Positions 36,018 through 44,163 of a DNA stretch of 64,000 nt are shown here, in pieces. The stretch is from a bacterium 336/3 (lineage in GTDB: Bacteria; Bacteroidota; Bacteroidia; Cytophagales; Thermonemataceae): the NCBI GenBank assembly GCA_001281695.1, contig LJIE01000001.1, positions 3,433,521 to 3,497,520 on the forward strand. The letters run 5' to 3'. The translations under genes and the position numbers were made by a program. Every line of letters begins with the position of its first letter. Positions within the stretch are counted from its first letter, which is position 1. Under the pieces are notes generated by a model. That model saw only the letters and a program-made list of their open reading frames with translations, was not told the origin of the DNA and did no database searches.

Positions 36018-38133
36018 CAAAGATGGATTTGACGGGCTGTTCTTGGTTTTCATTTGGATTATCTTCTGTATCTAAAATTTCTATTTCAATACTAGTACTT
36101 TTTGAAGTCTTACCTATAATATTCAAACGTTTTTTAGCAATTTGTTTACTTACTAAATAGTCTTGGATAAATTTAGCTCTTTTCTCTGCCAAATTTTTAT
36201 TGACTACATCTTGTTTACTATCTTGGCTGTAACCAATAATTTTTATACTCAGTTTAGGGTTGTCTTCCAAAAGTTTTTGTAGAGTTTCTAACTCTGTAAC
36301 TGATTTTTTGTTTGGTTTATACTCGTGTTTTTCGTAGAGAACTTTGGTAGTAAAAACTGACTGCTTTTTGAGAACTTTCAAATAGATATTTTTCTGTGTT
36401 TTGGCATCTTTATCAGCAACCTGTAATGTATCTATTTGGTAAATATAGCCTTTGGCAGTAGCTCGGATTTCATACAACCCTTTATCCAAAGGTTTTTCCC
36501 ATTTTCCTTCTGTTTGCCAAGAAGCTATCATTTTTTGAGTATTTCTTTCTAAGATAATGATATTTACTTCTACAGGCTGATTGGTAATTTCATCCAAAAA
36601 TTTAATAATTGTAACAGCTTTTTTTTCAGGAGCTAAATCTATTTCTAAGGTGTCGTCTTCTTGATGACTAGCAATTTGTTCAGGGATAAAAGTCATGTGT
36701 TTGAGTTCATATCCTTCTTTTTTAGCAGTTATTTCATAATGGAATTTTTTATTGAAATAATATTTGATATTGCCATTAGCATCTGAAAAATTTAATGTTG
36801 TTTTTTGGTCTGATTTAATTTGTACTTCAGTAGATGGGATAATAGCCTCTGTATCATCATTTCGAGTAGCTAAAATCAGTTCACTAAAATTATTAAGATT
36901 TCTTTTGGCTACTATTTCGTAAATATCGTCTTTCCCCACACCTCCTGCTCTATTTGATGAAAAATATCCCTTTTTTATTTTAGCATTAAATATAAACCCA
37001 AAATCGTCTTTGATAGAATTGACTGGATAACCCAAATTAAAAGGAGTTATGAGTTTATTTTCTACATTTTCAGCCATAAAAATATCTAAACCACCCAATC
37101 CACTATGCCCATTAGATGCAAAATATAAGCTACCTCTGTTATCAATGAATGGGAATGCCTCATTTCCTCGTGTATTGATGTTTTCACCTAAATTTTGAGG
37201 GGTTGTCCATTTACTATTTTCAAGATAACACACCCAAATATCCATACCTCCTAAACTCCCTACTCTATCTGAAACAAAATAAAGCGTTTTACCATCTGAG
37301 GAAAGTGCTGGATGCATGGTAGAAAACTCTTCGCTATTGTGTATAAATTCTTTTTCTTTACCCCATGTACCATCTGCTTGTTTATAAGCAATATAAAGTT
37401 TCAAACGATTCACTTTTTCGCTTTTGCTTGCTTTTTTGGAGCTATTACGAGTAAATATTACAGAATCTCCTTTAGGAAAAAATGCCAGAGGGCCTTCGTG
37501 ATAAGGAGTATTCAAGCGTTCCTGAAAAGGCTTTACTTTACCACTTTCATAGATGTATAAATCTAAAAAAGAAGAATTATCCCATTTAAACTTTTCTGTT
37601 TGATTGTGTCTGTTTGAAACAAAAACGATTTTTCTTCCAAAAAATGCAGGGCTAAAATCATCTTCTGGAGAATTGAAAGGAGCTAAATTAATTTGAAAAG
37701 TTACTGAGTCCTTATAAAAACTTTCTAAATCTTGATATGCCAAAGAAAAAGCCATAGGACGACTATCATCTTTTACTTGCTTGGCATAAGCATTGTACCA
37801 CAACTGAGCGTCTTGGTGCTTGTTGTTACTAGCCAAAGCCTGAGCATAATACAATTTATCTTCAGGGTCTGTAAGTGGAGACTTTACTACTTTTGCATAC
37901 CAAATTTCAGCTTGCTCCGAATTTTGTAGTTTTTTATAGCAATGAGCTATTTTTTCCTTAATCAGAAGTGAACCTGTATCTGCTTCTAAGGCTTTTTTGT
38001 AGAGAGGCAAAGCCTCTGCAAATATCATTTTCTTGTATAGCTTTTGGGCATCATCATAAGCCTTATTTGTTTTTTGGGAAAAGCCCCTCAATGAAAAACA
38101 AAAAATTACCCACAGAATCATAAACCTTTTCAT
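36010..38133 (-). CDS. PorE-like OmpA-family protein (TPR, β-propeller, CRD, OmpA)
   Basis: 707 aa. Signal peptide (1-19). N-terminal TPRs (about 22-130, YDDAQKLYKKMIFAEALPLYKKALE), a WD40-like/PD40 propeller (about 150-410, with HPALSSDGKTLYFVSDRVGSLGGMDIWV and FPFIDNRGSLYFASNGHSGLGGLDIFMA), one or two carboxypeptidase-regulatory-like β-sandwiches (about 430-590), and a C-terminal OmpA peptidoglycan-binding domain (about 600-695, NLAEKRAKFIQDYL). This exact order is that of PorE, which links the T9SS to peptidoglycan in Porphyromonas; Bacteroidota have many paralogs, so the T9SS role is inferred. Confidence 0.82.
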   Translation of the reverse strand: MKRFMILWVIFCFSLRGFSQKTNKAYDDAQKLYKKMIFAEALPLYKKALEADTGSLLIKEKIAHCYKKLQNSEQAEIWYAKVVKSPLTDPEDKLYYAQALASNNKHQDAQLWYNAYAKQVKDDSRPMAFSLAYQDLESFYKDSVTFQINLAPFNSPEDDFSPAFFGRKIVFVSNRHNQTEKFKWDNSSFLDLYIYESGKVKPFQERLNTPYHEGPLAFFPKGDSVIFTRNSSKKASKSEKVNRLKLYIAYKQADGTWGKEKEFIHNSEEFSTMHPALSSDGKTLYFVSDRVGSLGGMDIWVCYLENSKWTTPQNLGENINTRGNEAFPFIDNRGSLYFASNGHSGLGGLDIFMAENVENKLITPFNLGYPVNSIKDDFGFIFNAKIKKGYFSSNRAGGVGKDDIYEIVAKRNLNNFSELILATRNDDTEAIIPSTEVQIKSDQKTTLNFSDANGNIKYYFNKKFHYEITAKKEGYELKHMTFIPEQIASHQEDDTLEIDLAPEKKAVTIIKFLDEITNQPVEVNIIILERNTQKMIASWQTEGKWEKPLDKGLYEIRATAKGYIYQIDTLQVADKDAKTQKNIYLKVLKKQSVFTTKVLYEKHEYKPNKKSVTELETLQKLLEDNPKLSIKIIGYSQDSKQDVVNKNLAEKRAKFIQDYLVSKQIAKKRLNIIGKTSKSTSIEIEILDTEDNPNENQEQPVKSIFDE

Positions 38134-38254
38134 AGAACAGCAGTTTTAATAATTATTTTGATTTTTTCCACAAAAACATTTGTTTTGTAGCGATAAAATT
38201 CTATTTTCACAAAGTAAAAACAATAATATTCCTTTTCAAATTTTTTTTACAAAA

Positions 38255-39094
38255 ATGCAATTTCAACATTCTATTGTTGGCGAGCTTTTTAAGAAAGACT
38301 ATCGCATCTCTCGTGATATACTTCTAGAAATTAAGGATCTTGGTTCAGAAGTAGAAAAAGATTTATTGGCTATCGTAGATGATGCCATCAGTAATCCCGA
38401 TTATTATTCGGATGATATTGAAGATGATGAAGGAGGTTTCGCTCCTATGCATGCTATATTGCTCTTGCGAGAAATCAAGAGTAAAGAAGTGGCTAAAAGA
38501 GTCATCCAAATGCTACAAGGTGATGTATTACAAATGGATAGAGTTTTTTATCCAGATTTCTTAACAGAGGAAGTTTGGACATATATCTGTCATTTGGGAC
38601 ATCAAGAAATAGACACCTGCAAAAAAATACTTTTTGAAGGCAACGCCGATGTGTATGCTCGTGTAGCTATTTCTACTGGGCTTGCTCAATTGGCTGTACA
38701 TTATCCCGAACATCGAGAAAAAGTGATGCAAATATTCACCAAACTTCTTGAATTCATTTTGAGTGATGAAAGTATGGAAGCTTTTGATGAAGAAGAAGGT
38801 TCTTTCGGAGAAGATCCTGATTTTGAAGCAGATATAGAGTTTATTTCAAATTTTGCTTGTGATTTATTGGATTTAGATGCCAAAGAGAAACGAAAAGAAT
38901 TAGATGCTCTTTTTGAAAATGGCTTGATTGATGAAGAGATTTTAGAAGAGAGCAAAGCTGTATTCAAGAAAAATCAAATGTCTTATAAAAATATTTTAGA
39001 AATTTATATGGACATGGAAATTGGTGAAAATGCGGAACTTATAGAAGAAGACGAGGATGAAGATGAGCCAAAAGTTAAAAAAATGAAAGATTAA
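38255..39094 (+). CDS. DUF1186-like HEAT-repeat protein
   Basis: 279 aa from ATG 38255; a longer frame beginning at 38180 covers AT-rich leader and is not used. The sequence is helical and acidic and fits the DUF1186 pattern: ISRDILLEIKDLGSEVEKDLLAIVDDA, HAILLLREIKSKEVAKRVIQML, DVYARVAISTGLAQLAVHYPEHREKVMQIFTKLLEFIL and ALFENGLIDEEILEE. The C-terminus is a run of Glu/Asp. Probably a cytoplasmic HEAT-like scaffold; function unknown. The tRNA-Cys gene follows on the same strand. Confidence 0.7.
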   Translation: MQFQHSIVGELFKKDYRISRDILLEIKDLGSEVEKDLLAIVDDAISNPDYYSDDIEDDEGGFAPMHAILLLREIKSKEVAKRVIQMLQGDVLQMDRVFYPDFLTEEVWTYICHLGHQEIDTCKKILFEGNADVYARVAISTGLAQLAVHYPEHREKVMQIFTKLLEFILSDESMEAFDEEEGSFGEDPDFEADIEFISNFACDLLDLDAKEKRKELDALFENGLIDEEILEESKAVFKKNQMSYKNILEIYMDMEIGENAELIEEDEDEDEPKVKKMKD

Positions 39095-39095
39095 A

Positions 39096-39127
39096 TTTGG
39101 ATATTATTTTGGTTTTGCCTATTATTG
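39096..39127 (+). promoter_or_regulatory. Possible promoter of tRNA-Cys
   Basis: TTTG at 39096-39099, a 20-base spacer, then TATTATTG (39120-39127), one mismatch from TAnnTTTG, 16 bases before the tRNA. A second TAAATTTG at 39092-39099 overlaps it. Confidence 0.35.
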
Positions 39128-39142
39128 CACTCCAAAATTTAT

Positions 39143-39213
39143 GGTCGGATGGCCGAGAGGCTAGGCAGGGCTCTGCAAAAGCCCCTACAGCGGTTCGAAT
39201 CCGCTTCCGACCT
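39143..39213 (+). tRNA. tRNA-Cys (anticodon GCA)
   Basis: 71 nt cloverleaf. Acceptor stem GGTCGGA/TCCGACC with discriminator T, as expected for Cys. D arm GCCG...GGC, anticodon stem GGGCT/AGCCC with loop CTGCAAA giving anticodon GCA, and T arm AGCGG-TTCGAAT-CCGCT. The CCA end is not encoded. Confidence 0.95.
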
Positions 39214-39220
39214 CTCAAAA

Positions 39221-39254
39221 AGCTACACTAAATATCCATTGGTGTGGCTTTTTT
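39221..39254 (+). terminator. Terminator after tRNA-Cys
   Basis: AGCTACAC at 39221-39228 pairs with GTGTGGCT at 39242-39249 (one G-T pair), followed by a T run. Confidence 0.65.
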
Positions 39255-39256
39255 AT

Positions 39257-39264
39257 TATCTTTG
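39257..39264 (+). promoter_or_regulatory. Putative -7 box TATCTTTG for nuoA
   Basis: TATCTTTG fits TAnnTTTG, 16 bases before the ATG at 39281; the upstream TTG is only 15 bases away, shorter than ideal. Confidence 0.35.
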
Positions 39265-39280
39265 AAGAAATATCAATAAT

Positions 39281-39763
39281 ATGCTTTCTGAATTTGGTAA
39301 AATATTGGTTTTTATTGTTGGTGCTACTTTATTTGTTTTGGTAGCATTGACTGTATCATACCTAATTCGCCCCAAACGCCCCAATGCAGAAAAACTAAGC
39401 ACTTATGAGTGTGGTGAAGAAGCCATTGGTTCAGCTTGGCGTTTTTTCAATATTCGTTTTTATATTGTTGCTCTTATTTTTATTTTGTTTGATGTAGAAA
39501 TTGTTTTTTTATTTCCTTGGGCTACTGTTTTTGGACGAAAGGAATTGCATGATGCAACACAAGGCTCTTGGACATGGTTTGCAATTGCAGAAATGTTTAT
39601 TTTTATATTTATTTTAGGCCTTGGACTTGCATACGTATGGGCAAAAGGCTATTTAGACTGGGTTCGCCCTAAGGTTATCATACCTGAAGTAAAAAATGTT
39701 GTTCCAAAACAACTTTACGAAAATATCAATCAAAAATACTCTGAAAAACCTAACCTCTCATAA
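39281..39763 (+). CDS. nuoA: NADH-quinone oxidoreductase subunit A
   Basis: 160 aa with three membrane helices. Signature of NuoA/ND3: the loop [40 protein letters not shown], including the conserved Cys. It is part of the membrane arm of respiratory complex I. The next gene is not nuoB, so this subunit is separated from the rest of the nuo cluster, at least on this side. The C-terminal extension after the last helix is about 35 residues. Confidence 0.95.
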   Translation: MLSEFGKILVFIVGATLFVLVALTVSYLIRPKRPNAEKLSTYECGEEAIGSAWRFFNIRFYIVALIFILFDVEIVFLFPWATVFGRKELHDATQGSWTWFAIAEMFIFIFILGLGLAYVWAKGYLDWVRPKVIIPEVKNVVPKQLYENINQKYSEKPNLS

Positions 39764-39780
39764 AATCATTCATTGTTCAC

Positions 39781-40302
39781 ATGGAAAAAATTTGGGATTT
39801 ATTAAAGATGATTCTGCCTGCAGGCTTTGTACTCATTGGGATGTACCTTACTTCAAGAAATTTTTTACAAAAAGAGTTTGAAAGAAGACTGGCTGAAATA
39901 AAATTGAAAAACTCAGAAGCCATTACTGCTATTCGTTTACAAGCTTATGAACGTATGTGTCTGTTTTTAGAGCGTATTCTTCCAGATAATATGCTTTTAC
40001 GTATTCAAGCTCATGAATTTACTTCTGAAGAATTACATCATATTATTATGCTTGAAATTCGTAGCGAATTTTCACATAACTTCTCTCAACAAATGTATAT
40101 GAGCCATGAGGCTTGGACAATGGTAAAAAATGCCAAAGAAGAAATTATCACCCTGATTAACAATACAATGGCTCAAGTTTCTTTACAAAGTAATGGTGTT
40201 GAACTTGCAAAAAAAATATTGGAAAATGTTAGAGAATATAATCTCAATCCTTCTGTTCCAGCTATTGCATTTTTAAAAGAAGAATTGAAACAATTGTTTT
40301 AA
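39781..40302 (+). CDS. Conserved Bacteroidota membrane-anchored protein of unknown function
   Basis: 173 aa. One N-terminal membrane helix (ILPAGFVLIGMYLTS) followed by a helical cytoplasmic part: RLAEIKLKNSEAITAIRLQAYERMCLFLERILPDNMLLRI, LEIRSEFSHNFSQQMYMSHEAWTMVKNAKEEIITLIN. I recall this layout as a widespread uncharacterised Bacteroidota family, but give no function. It begins 17 bases after nuoA and is likely in the same transcript. Confidence 0.7.
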   Translation: MEKIWDLLKMILPAGFVLIGMYLTSRNFLQKEFERRLAEIKLKNSEAITAIRLQAYERMCLFLERILPDNMLLRIQAHEFTSEELHHIIMLEIRSEFSHNFSQQMYMSHEAWTMVKNAKEEIITLINNTMAQVSLQSNGVELAKKILENVREYNLNPSVPAIAFLKEELKQLF

Positions 40303-40359
40303 TCATCAAGACAATTTTTTAGCATCATTTTTGTCTTAGTGGTTTGTAAAAATATCTCC

Positions 40360-41022
40360 ATGAAAAAGTTAATTATTTTTATCTTCATTTTTTTAGGAAT
40401 TTCGAGACTAGAAGCTCAAAATCAGCTTTTTGAAGGTGCAGTCAAATATACTCACTATCTTGAAATTACAGACTCAACAATGAAAAAACAAGATATGGCT
40501 CTTTCATTGTACTTTGGAAGTGCTTCTATTTTGTATATCAAACAAGGGCATTATCATTGGAAGTTTGCAGATTGTAGTCAAGAATCTCAAACGTATATCC
40601 CTACAACCAATACCCTTTATGATAAATTCACCAAAAATGATACGCTTTATACGACCAATGCAGGCATAGCTAATGAAACCATTGCACAAGAAGAACTTAA
40701 AGATTCTAAAACAGTTGTTCTGGGTGAAAAGTGTAAAGTATTGATTGTAAAATCTAAGTTTCCAAGCTCAGGCGATAAAAGAATTAGGCTTTATTATTTT
40801 GGTAAAAAACATACTTTACACCCTGATTTTTACCAAAAATACAAGATGAATGCTAATGATAAGATTTTTGCAAAAATGGGAACAATTCCTTTGCGTTTTA
40901 CAGTAGTATATCCAAGTTTCAAAATTACTTATGTAGCAGCCGAAATAAAACGAACTCCTGTGGATATAAAACTGTTTGATGTAAAGGGGAAAAAAACAAA
41001 ACCCCTTCCCACTCAAAAATAA
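40360..41022 (+). CDS. Secreted protein of unknown function
   Basis: 220 aa from ATG 40360, which gives signal peptide MKKLIIFIFIFLGISRLEAQ at once. The mature part is β-rich: LFEGAVKYTHYLEITD, SASILYIKQGHYHWKF and KTVVLGEKCKVLIVKSKF, a pattern loosely like DUF4412/GLPGLI-type periplasmic proteins of Bacteroidota; not a firm assignment. Its stop overlaps the radical SAM start by one base (TAATG), so the two are co-translated. Confidence 0.65.
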   Translation: MKKLIIFIFIFLGISRLEAQNQLFEGAVKYTHYLEITDSTMKKQDMALSLYFGSASILYIKQGHYHWKFADCSQESQTYIPTTNTLYDKFTKNDTLYTTNAGIANETIAQEELKDSKTVVLGEKCKVLIVKSKFPSSGDKRIRLYYFGKKHTLHPDFYQKYKMNANDKIFAKMGTIPLRFTVVYPSFKITYVAAEIKRTPVDIKLFDVKGKKTKPLPTQK

Positions 41023-42044
41023 TGAAAGGTTCTTGGCAAGATACACTCAATTTAGGCAGTAAATTAAGCATTAAAAAAGTTTGGAACATAGCCAAAACAC
41101 TCAGCAGTTTTTATGTTTCTAAATGGAAAGGCATACCATCACATTGGGGTTTGCCTTTTAGCATTTCTGTTGAACCTACAACAGCCTGCAATCTACGTTG
41201 TCCTGAATGCCCCAGTGGTTTAAGAGCTTTCACACGCCCCACAGGTTTATTACAAGAAGATCTCTATAAAAAAATTATTGATGAACTTGCTGATTATCTG
41301 GTGTATCTGATTTTGTATTTTCAGGGAGAGCCTTATTTACATCCCAAGTTTTTTGAGTTGGTAGAATATGCTTCTCAGAAAAACATCTATACAGCTACTT
41401 CTACCAATGCTCATTATCTTCACGAAAAAAATGCCATCAAAACAGTAGAAAGTGGATTGGATAGGCTCATCATTTCAATTGATGGTACGACCCAAGAAAC
41501 CTATGAAGCTTACCGAATAGGTGGCAATTTAGAAAAAGTGATTAAAGGAACAGAAACTTTGTTGAATGTGAGAAGTCGTTTGAAAGCTAAAAAGCCTTAT
41601 ACTATTTTTCAGTTTTTGGTGGTAGCCCCAAATGAACACCAAATTGAAGAGGTGAAGCTACTTGCTAAAAATCTAGGTGTGGATAAAGTTGCTTTCAAAA
41701 CGGCTCAAATTTATGACTATGAACAAGGTTCACCTCTTTTGCCTCAACAACAACAATATAGCCGATATAAAAAGCAGGAAGATGGTACTTTCCAGATTAA
41801 AAACCAACTTCTAAATGAATGTTGGAAAATGTGGCATTCGTGTGTCATTACTTGGGATGGAAAAGTTGTTCCTTGTTGTTTTGATAAAGATGCAACCCAT
41901 CAATTAGGAAATTTGGCTTCTGAAGATTTTAAAAAAGTTTGGCAATCAGAATCTTACCATGCTTTTAGACAAAGCCTTTTGCGTTCGAGAAGCGAAATAG
42001 ATATTTGTAAAAACTGTACCGAAGGCACAAAAGTATGGGCATAA
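41022..42044 (+). CDS. Radical SAM protein with SPASM domain
   Basis: 340 aa. The [4Fe-4S]-SAM motif is TTACNLRCPECPSG (CxxxCxxC), followed by a TIM-barrel with ILYFQGEPYLHPKFFELVEYA and ISIDGTTQETYEAYRIGG. The C-terminal SPASM domain has CWKMWHSCVITWDGKVVPCCFDKD and the final CKNC, for auxiliary clusters. Such enzymes modify peptides, sugars or other substrates; the substrate is not evident. The upstream gene is coupled by a one-base overlap. No typical Cys-rich RiPP precursor is adjacent. Confidence 0.9.
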   Translation: MKGSWQDTLNLGSKLSIKKVWNIAKTLSSFYVSKWKGIPSHWGLPFSISVEPTTACNLRCPECPSGLRAFTRPTGLLQEDLYKKIIDELADYLVYLILYFQGEPYLHPKFFELVEYASQKNIYTATSTNAHYLHEKNAIKTVESGLDRLIISIDGTTQETYEAYRIGGNLEKVIKGTETLLNVRSRLKAKKPYTIFQFLVVAPNEHQIEEVKLLAKNLGVDKVAFKTAQIYDYEQGSPLLPQQQQYSRYKKQEDGTFQIKNQLLNECWKMWHSCVITWDGKVVPCCFDKDATHQLGNLASEDFKKVWQSESYHAFRQSLLRSRSEIDICKNCTEGTKVWA

Positions 42045-42049
42045 AAAAA

Positions 42050-42075
42050 TATCCTAAACTTTTGAGTTTAGGATA
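42050..42075 (+). terminator. Hairpin after the radical SAM gene
   Basis: ATCCTAAACT, loop TTTG, AGTTTAGGAT; a perfect 10-bp stem. The A run lies upstream, so it may also serve the minus strand. Confidence 0.7.
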
Positions 42076-42131
42076 CTATAATATTTTAAAAGTGAATAAT
42101 AAACTATGTTGGTGTGCAGACTTAGAAGAAA

Positions 42132-42257
42132 TTAATCAACTCTTGGTTTGTAAGTTTCTTCTGCTTTTTTAGAACGGCCTTGTTCTATGTCTGCCTTTTT
42201 GTCTTGTTGAGGCACTGTAGGCACTACAGTAGCTGCTCTTTGCTGAAAGGATGTCAT
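42132..42257 (-). CDS. Small 41-residue basic/charged protein (hypothetical)
   Basis: A short frame from ATG at 42257 to TAA: MTSFQQRAATVVPTVPQQ then a charged DKKADIEQGRSKKAEETYKPRVD end. No cysteine, signal peptide or membrane helix. It occupies a 266-base stretch otherwise empty, on the same strand as the genes to its right. Amino-acid composition looks protein-like, but length makes chance possible. Confidence 0.4.
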   Translation of the reverse strand: MTSFQQRAATVVPTVPQQDKKADIEQGRSKKAEETYKPRVD

Positions 42258-42310
42258 AGTAATAAGAATGTTTAGATGGTTGCATGTATTTTTTGTTACG
42301 TATTTCCTTT

Positions 42311-42523
42311 CTATAATTCCTTTTTGAGTCTTCTAGAAAGTTCTTGAATCAAAGCCTCTTGCCTCTGTATTTTTAGTTTGAGCAAAGAAGCATCTAGTGT
42401 TTTTTTGTTTGCTTCTGTTAATGAAAATACAAATTCTTTGCCAAAGTTTCTAGTATTCTTTTTAATAATACTTTCGAAGGCAAAACTAACGTTGCTGTTG
42501 ATGTAAGTTTCTACGCTTTCCAT
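42311..42523 (-). CDS. Small helical hypothetical protein
   Basis: 70 aa. It ends in an amphipathic, coiled-coil-like helix (LKLKIQRQEALIQELSRRLKKEL). No signal peptide. The ATG at 42523 is followed by well-formed codons and no other gene covers the region on either strand. Family not recognised. Confidence 0.5.
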   Translation of the reverse strand: MESVETYINSNVSFAFESIIKKNTRNFGKEFVFSLTEANKKTLDASLLKLKIQRQEALIQELSRRLKKEL

Positions 42524-42608
42524 AAACTTTTTTACTATGTTTTTGATGAAACAAAGTAAAAAATTCAGTCCGTAATTTTTTGGAGGAGCAGTGAAAAAGA
42601 AAGTTTTA

Positions 42609-43163
42609 TTATTTTCTTTTCGCTTTTATTTCAAAATATTCAGGGTCGGAGAATATCATTTTTTGTCTTCCCTTAATGTAGTAGCTTTGGAGTTTGTTGT
42701 TGCTACAATACATTTTGAGTTCTTTTTGAGTGGAATACAGATAGTTATCGGAAGAGATTTTAGCTTGTACACTCCAAAATTCTTGCGTACTTTTAGATAC
42801 TCCAATAATTAGTTTTTCAACTTTTAAATTAGGATTGGTGGCTTCATACGTTTTAAAAAGAGTATCACCACTTGTCATTTGAGTTTCTTTGTATAATCCA
42901 CGAAGAGCCGATTTATTAATATTGGCATGTAAGAAAAAAGCTAATTCTTTTTCCCAACTAATATCATTTATATCACGCATTTCTGTTCTTCCTTCAGCAA
43001 AAGTAGCTTTTTGAAACATGACAGGTGAGCTTTTGAGCAGTTTTATCTGTTCATTCACTTTTTGCTCCAAATCGTAATAATAATTTACTTTTGTTGTAGA
43101 TTCTGGAGTTTGACAAGCTTGTAAAAAAGCAAGAAGGCTAAATAAGACAAATATATGTTTCAT
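42609..43163 (-). CDS. Hypothetical lipoprotein
   Basis: 184 aa from the ATG at 43163, where MKHIFVLFSLLAFLQAC gives a lipoprotein signal with Cys17; a longer frame to 43274 would cover the terminator of the upstream gene and is rejected. The mature part has INKSALRGLYKETQ and KLIIGVSKSTQEFWSVQAKISSDNYLYSTQKELKMYC. It lies immediately downstream of the four-member CxC lipoprotein array but lacks that domain. Function unknown. Confidence 0.65.
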   Translation of the reverse strand: MKHIFVLFSLLAFLQACQTPESTTKVNYYYDLEQKVNEQIKLLKSSPVMFQKATFAEGRTEMRDINDISWEKELAFFLHANINKSALRGLYKETQMTSGDTLFKTYEATNPNLKVEKLIIGVSKSTQEFWSVQAKISSDNYLYSTQKELKMYCSNNKLQSYYIKGRQKMIFSDPEYFEIKAKRK

Positions 43164-43182
43164 AGTAGTGGTATAAAAAATT

Positions 43183-43212
43183 AATCTCCAAATTTGGGAA
43201 AATTTGGAGATT
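43183..43212 (-). terminator. Terminator after CxC lipoprotein 1
   Basis: AATCTCCAAATTT, loop GGGA, AAATTTGGAGATT; perfect 13-bp stem with a T run in the minus direction. Confidence 0.85.
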
Positions 43213-43234
43213 ATTGGAAATAAAAGTTGGATTT

Positions 43235-43654
43235 TTATTTTTTCATCAATTCTTTCATCACTGCTCCTCCACATTCTGAACCTATTTTGGTAAGTCCTTC
43301 CGTATCTTTGCTTGCTTCTGTAACATTTTCATAATTTTGTTCTACTTTCTTAATAGCACAATCACAAGATTTTTTAGCAAACTCCTCAATATTTACTCCC
43401 ATAGATTGGATGGTCTTACCATCAGGGGTATCTTTCAAAGCCATTATTTCAGCCTCACAAGATTCTACAAATTTTTTCTTTTCTTGTTCATTCCAACCAC
43501 CTTTTTTGGACACTTCTTCTTTTTTAGCTACAGCTGCTTTGGTTGTTGCTGTCGTTGCATTGCTATTTGAGCTTGTAGTAGCTACTTTTTTAGAGGTATT
43601 GCATGCCTGTAATACTACAAAACAAGCGAACACTGTATAAATAATTTTTTGCAT
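43235..43654 (-). CDS. CxC lipoprotein, array member 1
   Basis: 139 aa from ATG 43654. Lipoprotein signal MQKIIYTVFACFVVLQAC (Cys18), a Ser/Thr/Ala/Lys linker of about 35 residues, then the 90-residue array domain: KKGGWNEQEKKKFVESCEAE, LKDTPDGKTIQSMGVNIEEF, SCDCAIKKVEQNYEN and IGSECGGAVMKELMKK. Four cysteines (one, a CxC pair, one) are conserved in all members. The domain is probably all-helical and periplasmic or outer-membrane attached. Function unknown. It has its own terminator. Confidence 0.75.
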   Translation of the reverse strand: MQKIIYTVFACFVVLQACNTSKKVATTSSNSNATTATTKAAVAKKEEVSKKGGWNEQEKKKFVESCEAEIMALKDTPDGKTIQSMGVNIEEFAKKSCDCAIKKVEQNYENVTEASKDTEGLTKIGSECGGAVMKELMKK

Positions 43655-43674
43655 GACAATATATGATAAAACAA

Positions 43675-43706
43675 GAATGCTCAAATTTCAGAAAACTTGA
43701 GCATTC
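43675..43706 (-). terminator. Terminator after CxC lipoprotein 2
   Basis: GAATGCTCAA, a 12-base loop, TTGAGCATTC; a 10-bp stem with a moderate T tract in the minus direction. Confidence 0.65.
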
Positions 43707-43726
43707 AAAAAAATATTCATACAAAT

Positions 43727-44137
43727 TTATTTTTTCTTCATCAGCTCTATCATTACTTCTTTGCCACAACTTTCTCCAATTTCATTTATTCCTTTTATAT
43801 CTTTATTGGCATCTATAATATTTTCATAGTTTTTTTCTACTTTATCCAATGCACAACTACAAGACTTTTTGGCAAACTCATCAATATCTACCCCTGCTGC
43901 TTGAATTGTTTTACCATCAGGAGAATCTTTTAGACTCATAATTTCACCTTCACATGCTTTTTTAAATTCTTCTTCGTGTGCTGTTGTCCAATAGCCTTTT
44001 TTAGACTCAGGTTCTGAACTTTTAACATCTTCTTTCTTTTCAGTGGAAGAAGAACTCGAAGATTCTTTATTCTCTTTTGATTTACAAGCTTGTACAATTA
44101 TCAAACAAGCAAATAAAAAATAAGTTAGTTTTTTCAT
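43727..44137 (-). CDS. CxC lipoprotein, array member 2
   Basis: 136 aa. Lipoprotein signal MKKLTYFLFACLIIVQAC, a Ser/Glu/Lys linker including a run of Ser, then the array domain: KKGYWTTAHEEEFKKACEGE, LKDSPDGKTIQAAGVDIDEF, SCSCALDKVEKNYEN and IGESCGKEVMIELMKKK. The CxC pair is CSC here instead of CDC. No insertion or deletion relative to its paralogs across the 90-residue domain. Function unknown. Confidence 0.75.
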   Translation of the reverse strand: MKKLTYFLFACLIIVQACKSKENKESSSSSSTEKKEDVKSSEPESKKGYWTTAHEEEFKKACEGEIMSLKDSPDGKTIQAAGVDIDEFAKKSCSCALDKVEKNYENIIDANKDIKGINEIGESCGKEVMIELMKKK

Positions 44138-44163
44138 AAAAAATTGGTTTAAAGATTATAAAT

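Noticed and set aside
36018-36053. Longer N-terminus of the CruF-like protein
   Set aside because: Would overlap the PorE-like gene by 44 bases and add a polar 12-residue start; the ATG at 36017 gives an eight-base overlap. Not excluded.
38821-39091. Acidic C-terminus of the DUF1186-like protein as a signal of horizontal transfer
   Set aside because: Composition bias comes only from a Glu/Asp run; the codon use is like that of neighbours.
42132-42257. RiPP precursor for the neighbouring radical SAM/SPASM enzyme
   Set aside because: The peptide has no Cys and no recognisable leader/core pattern, and it is transcribed convergently to the enzyme.
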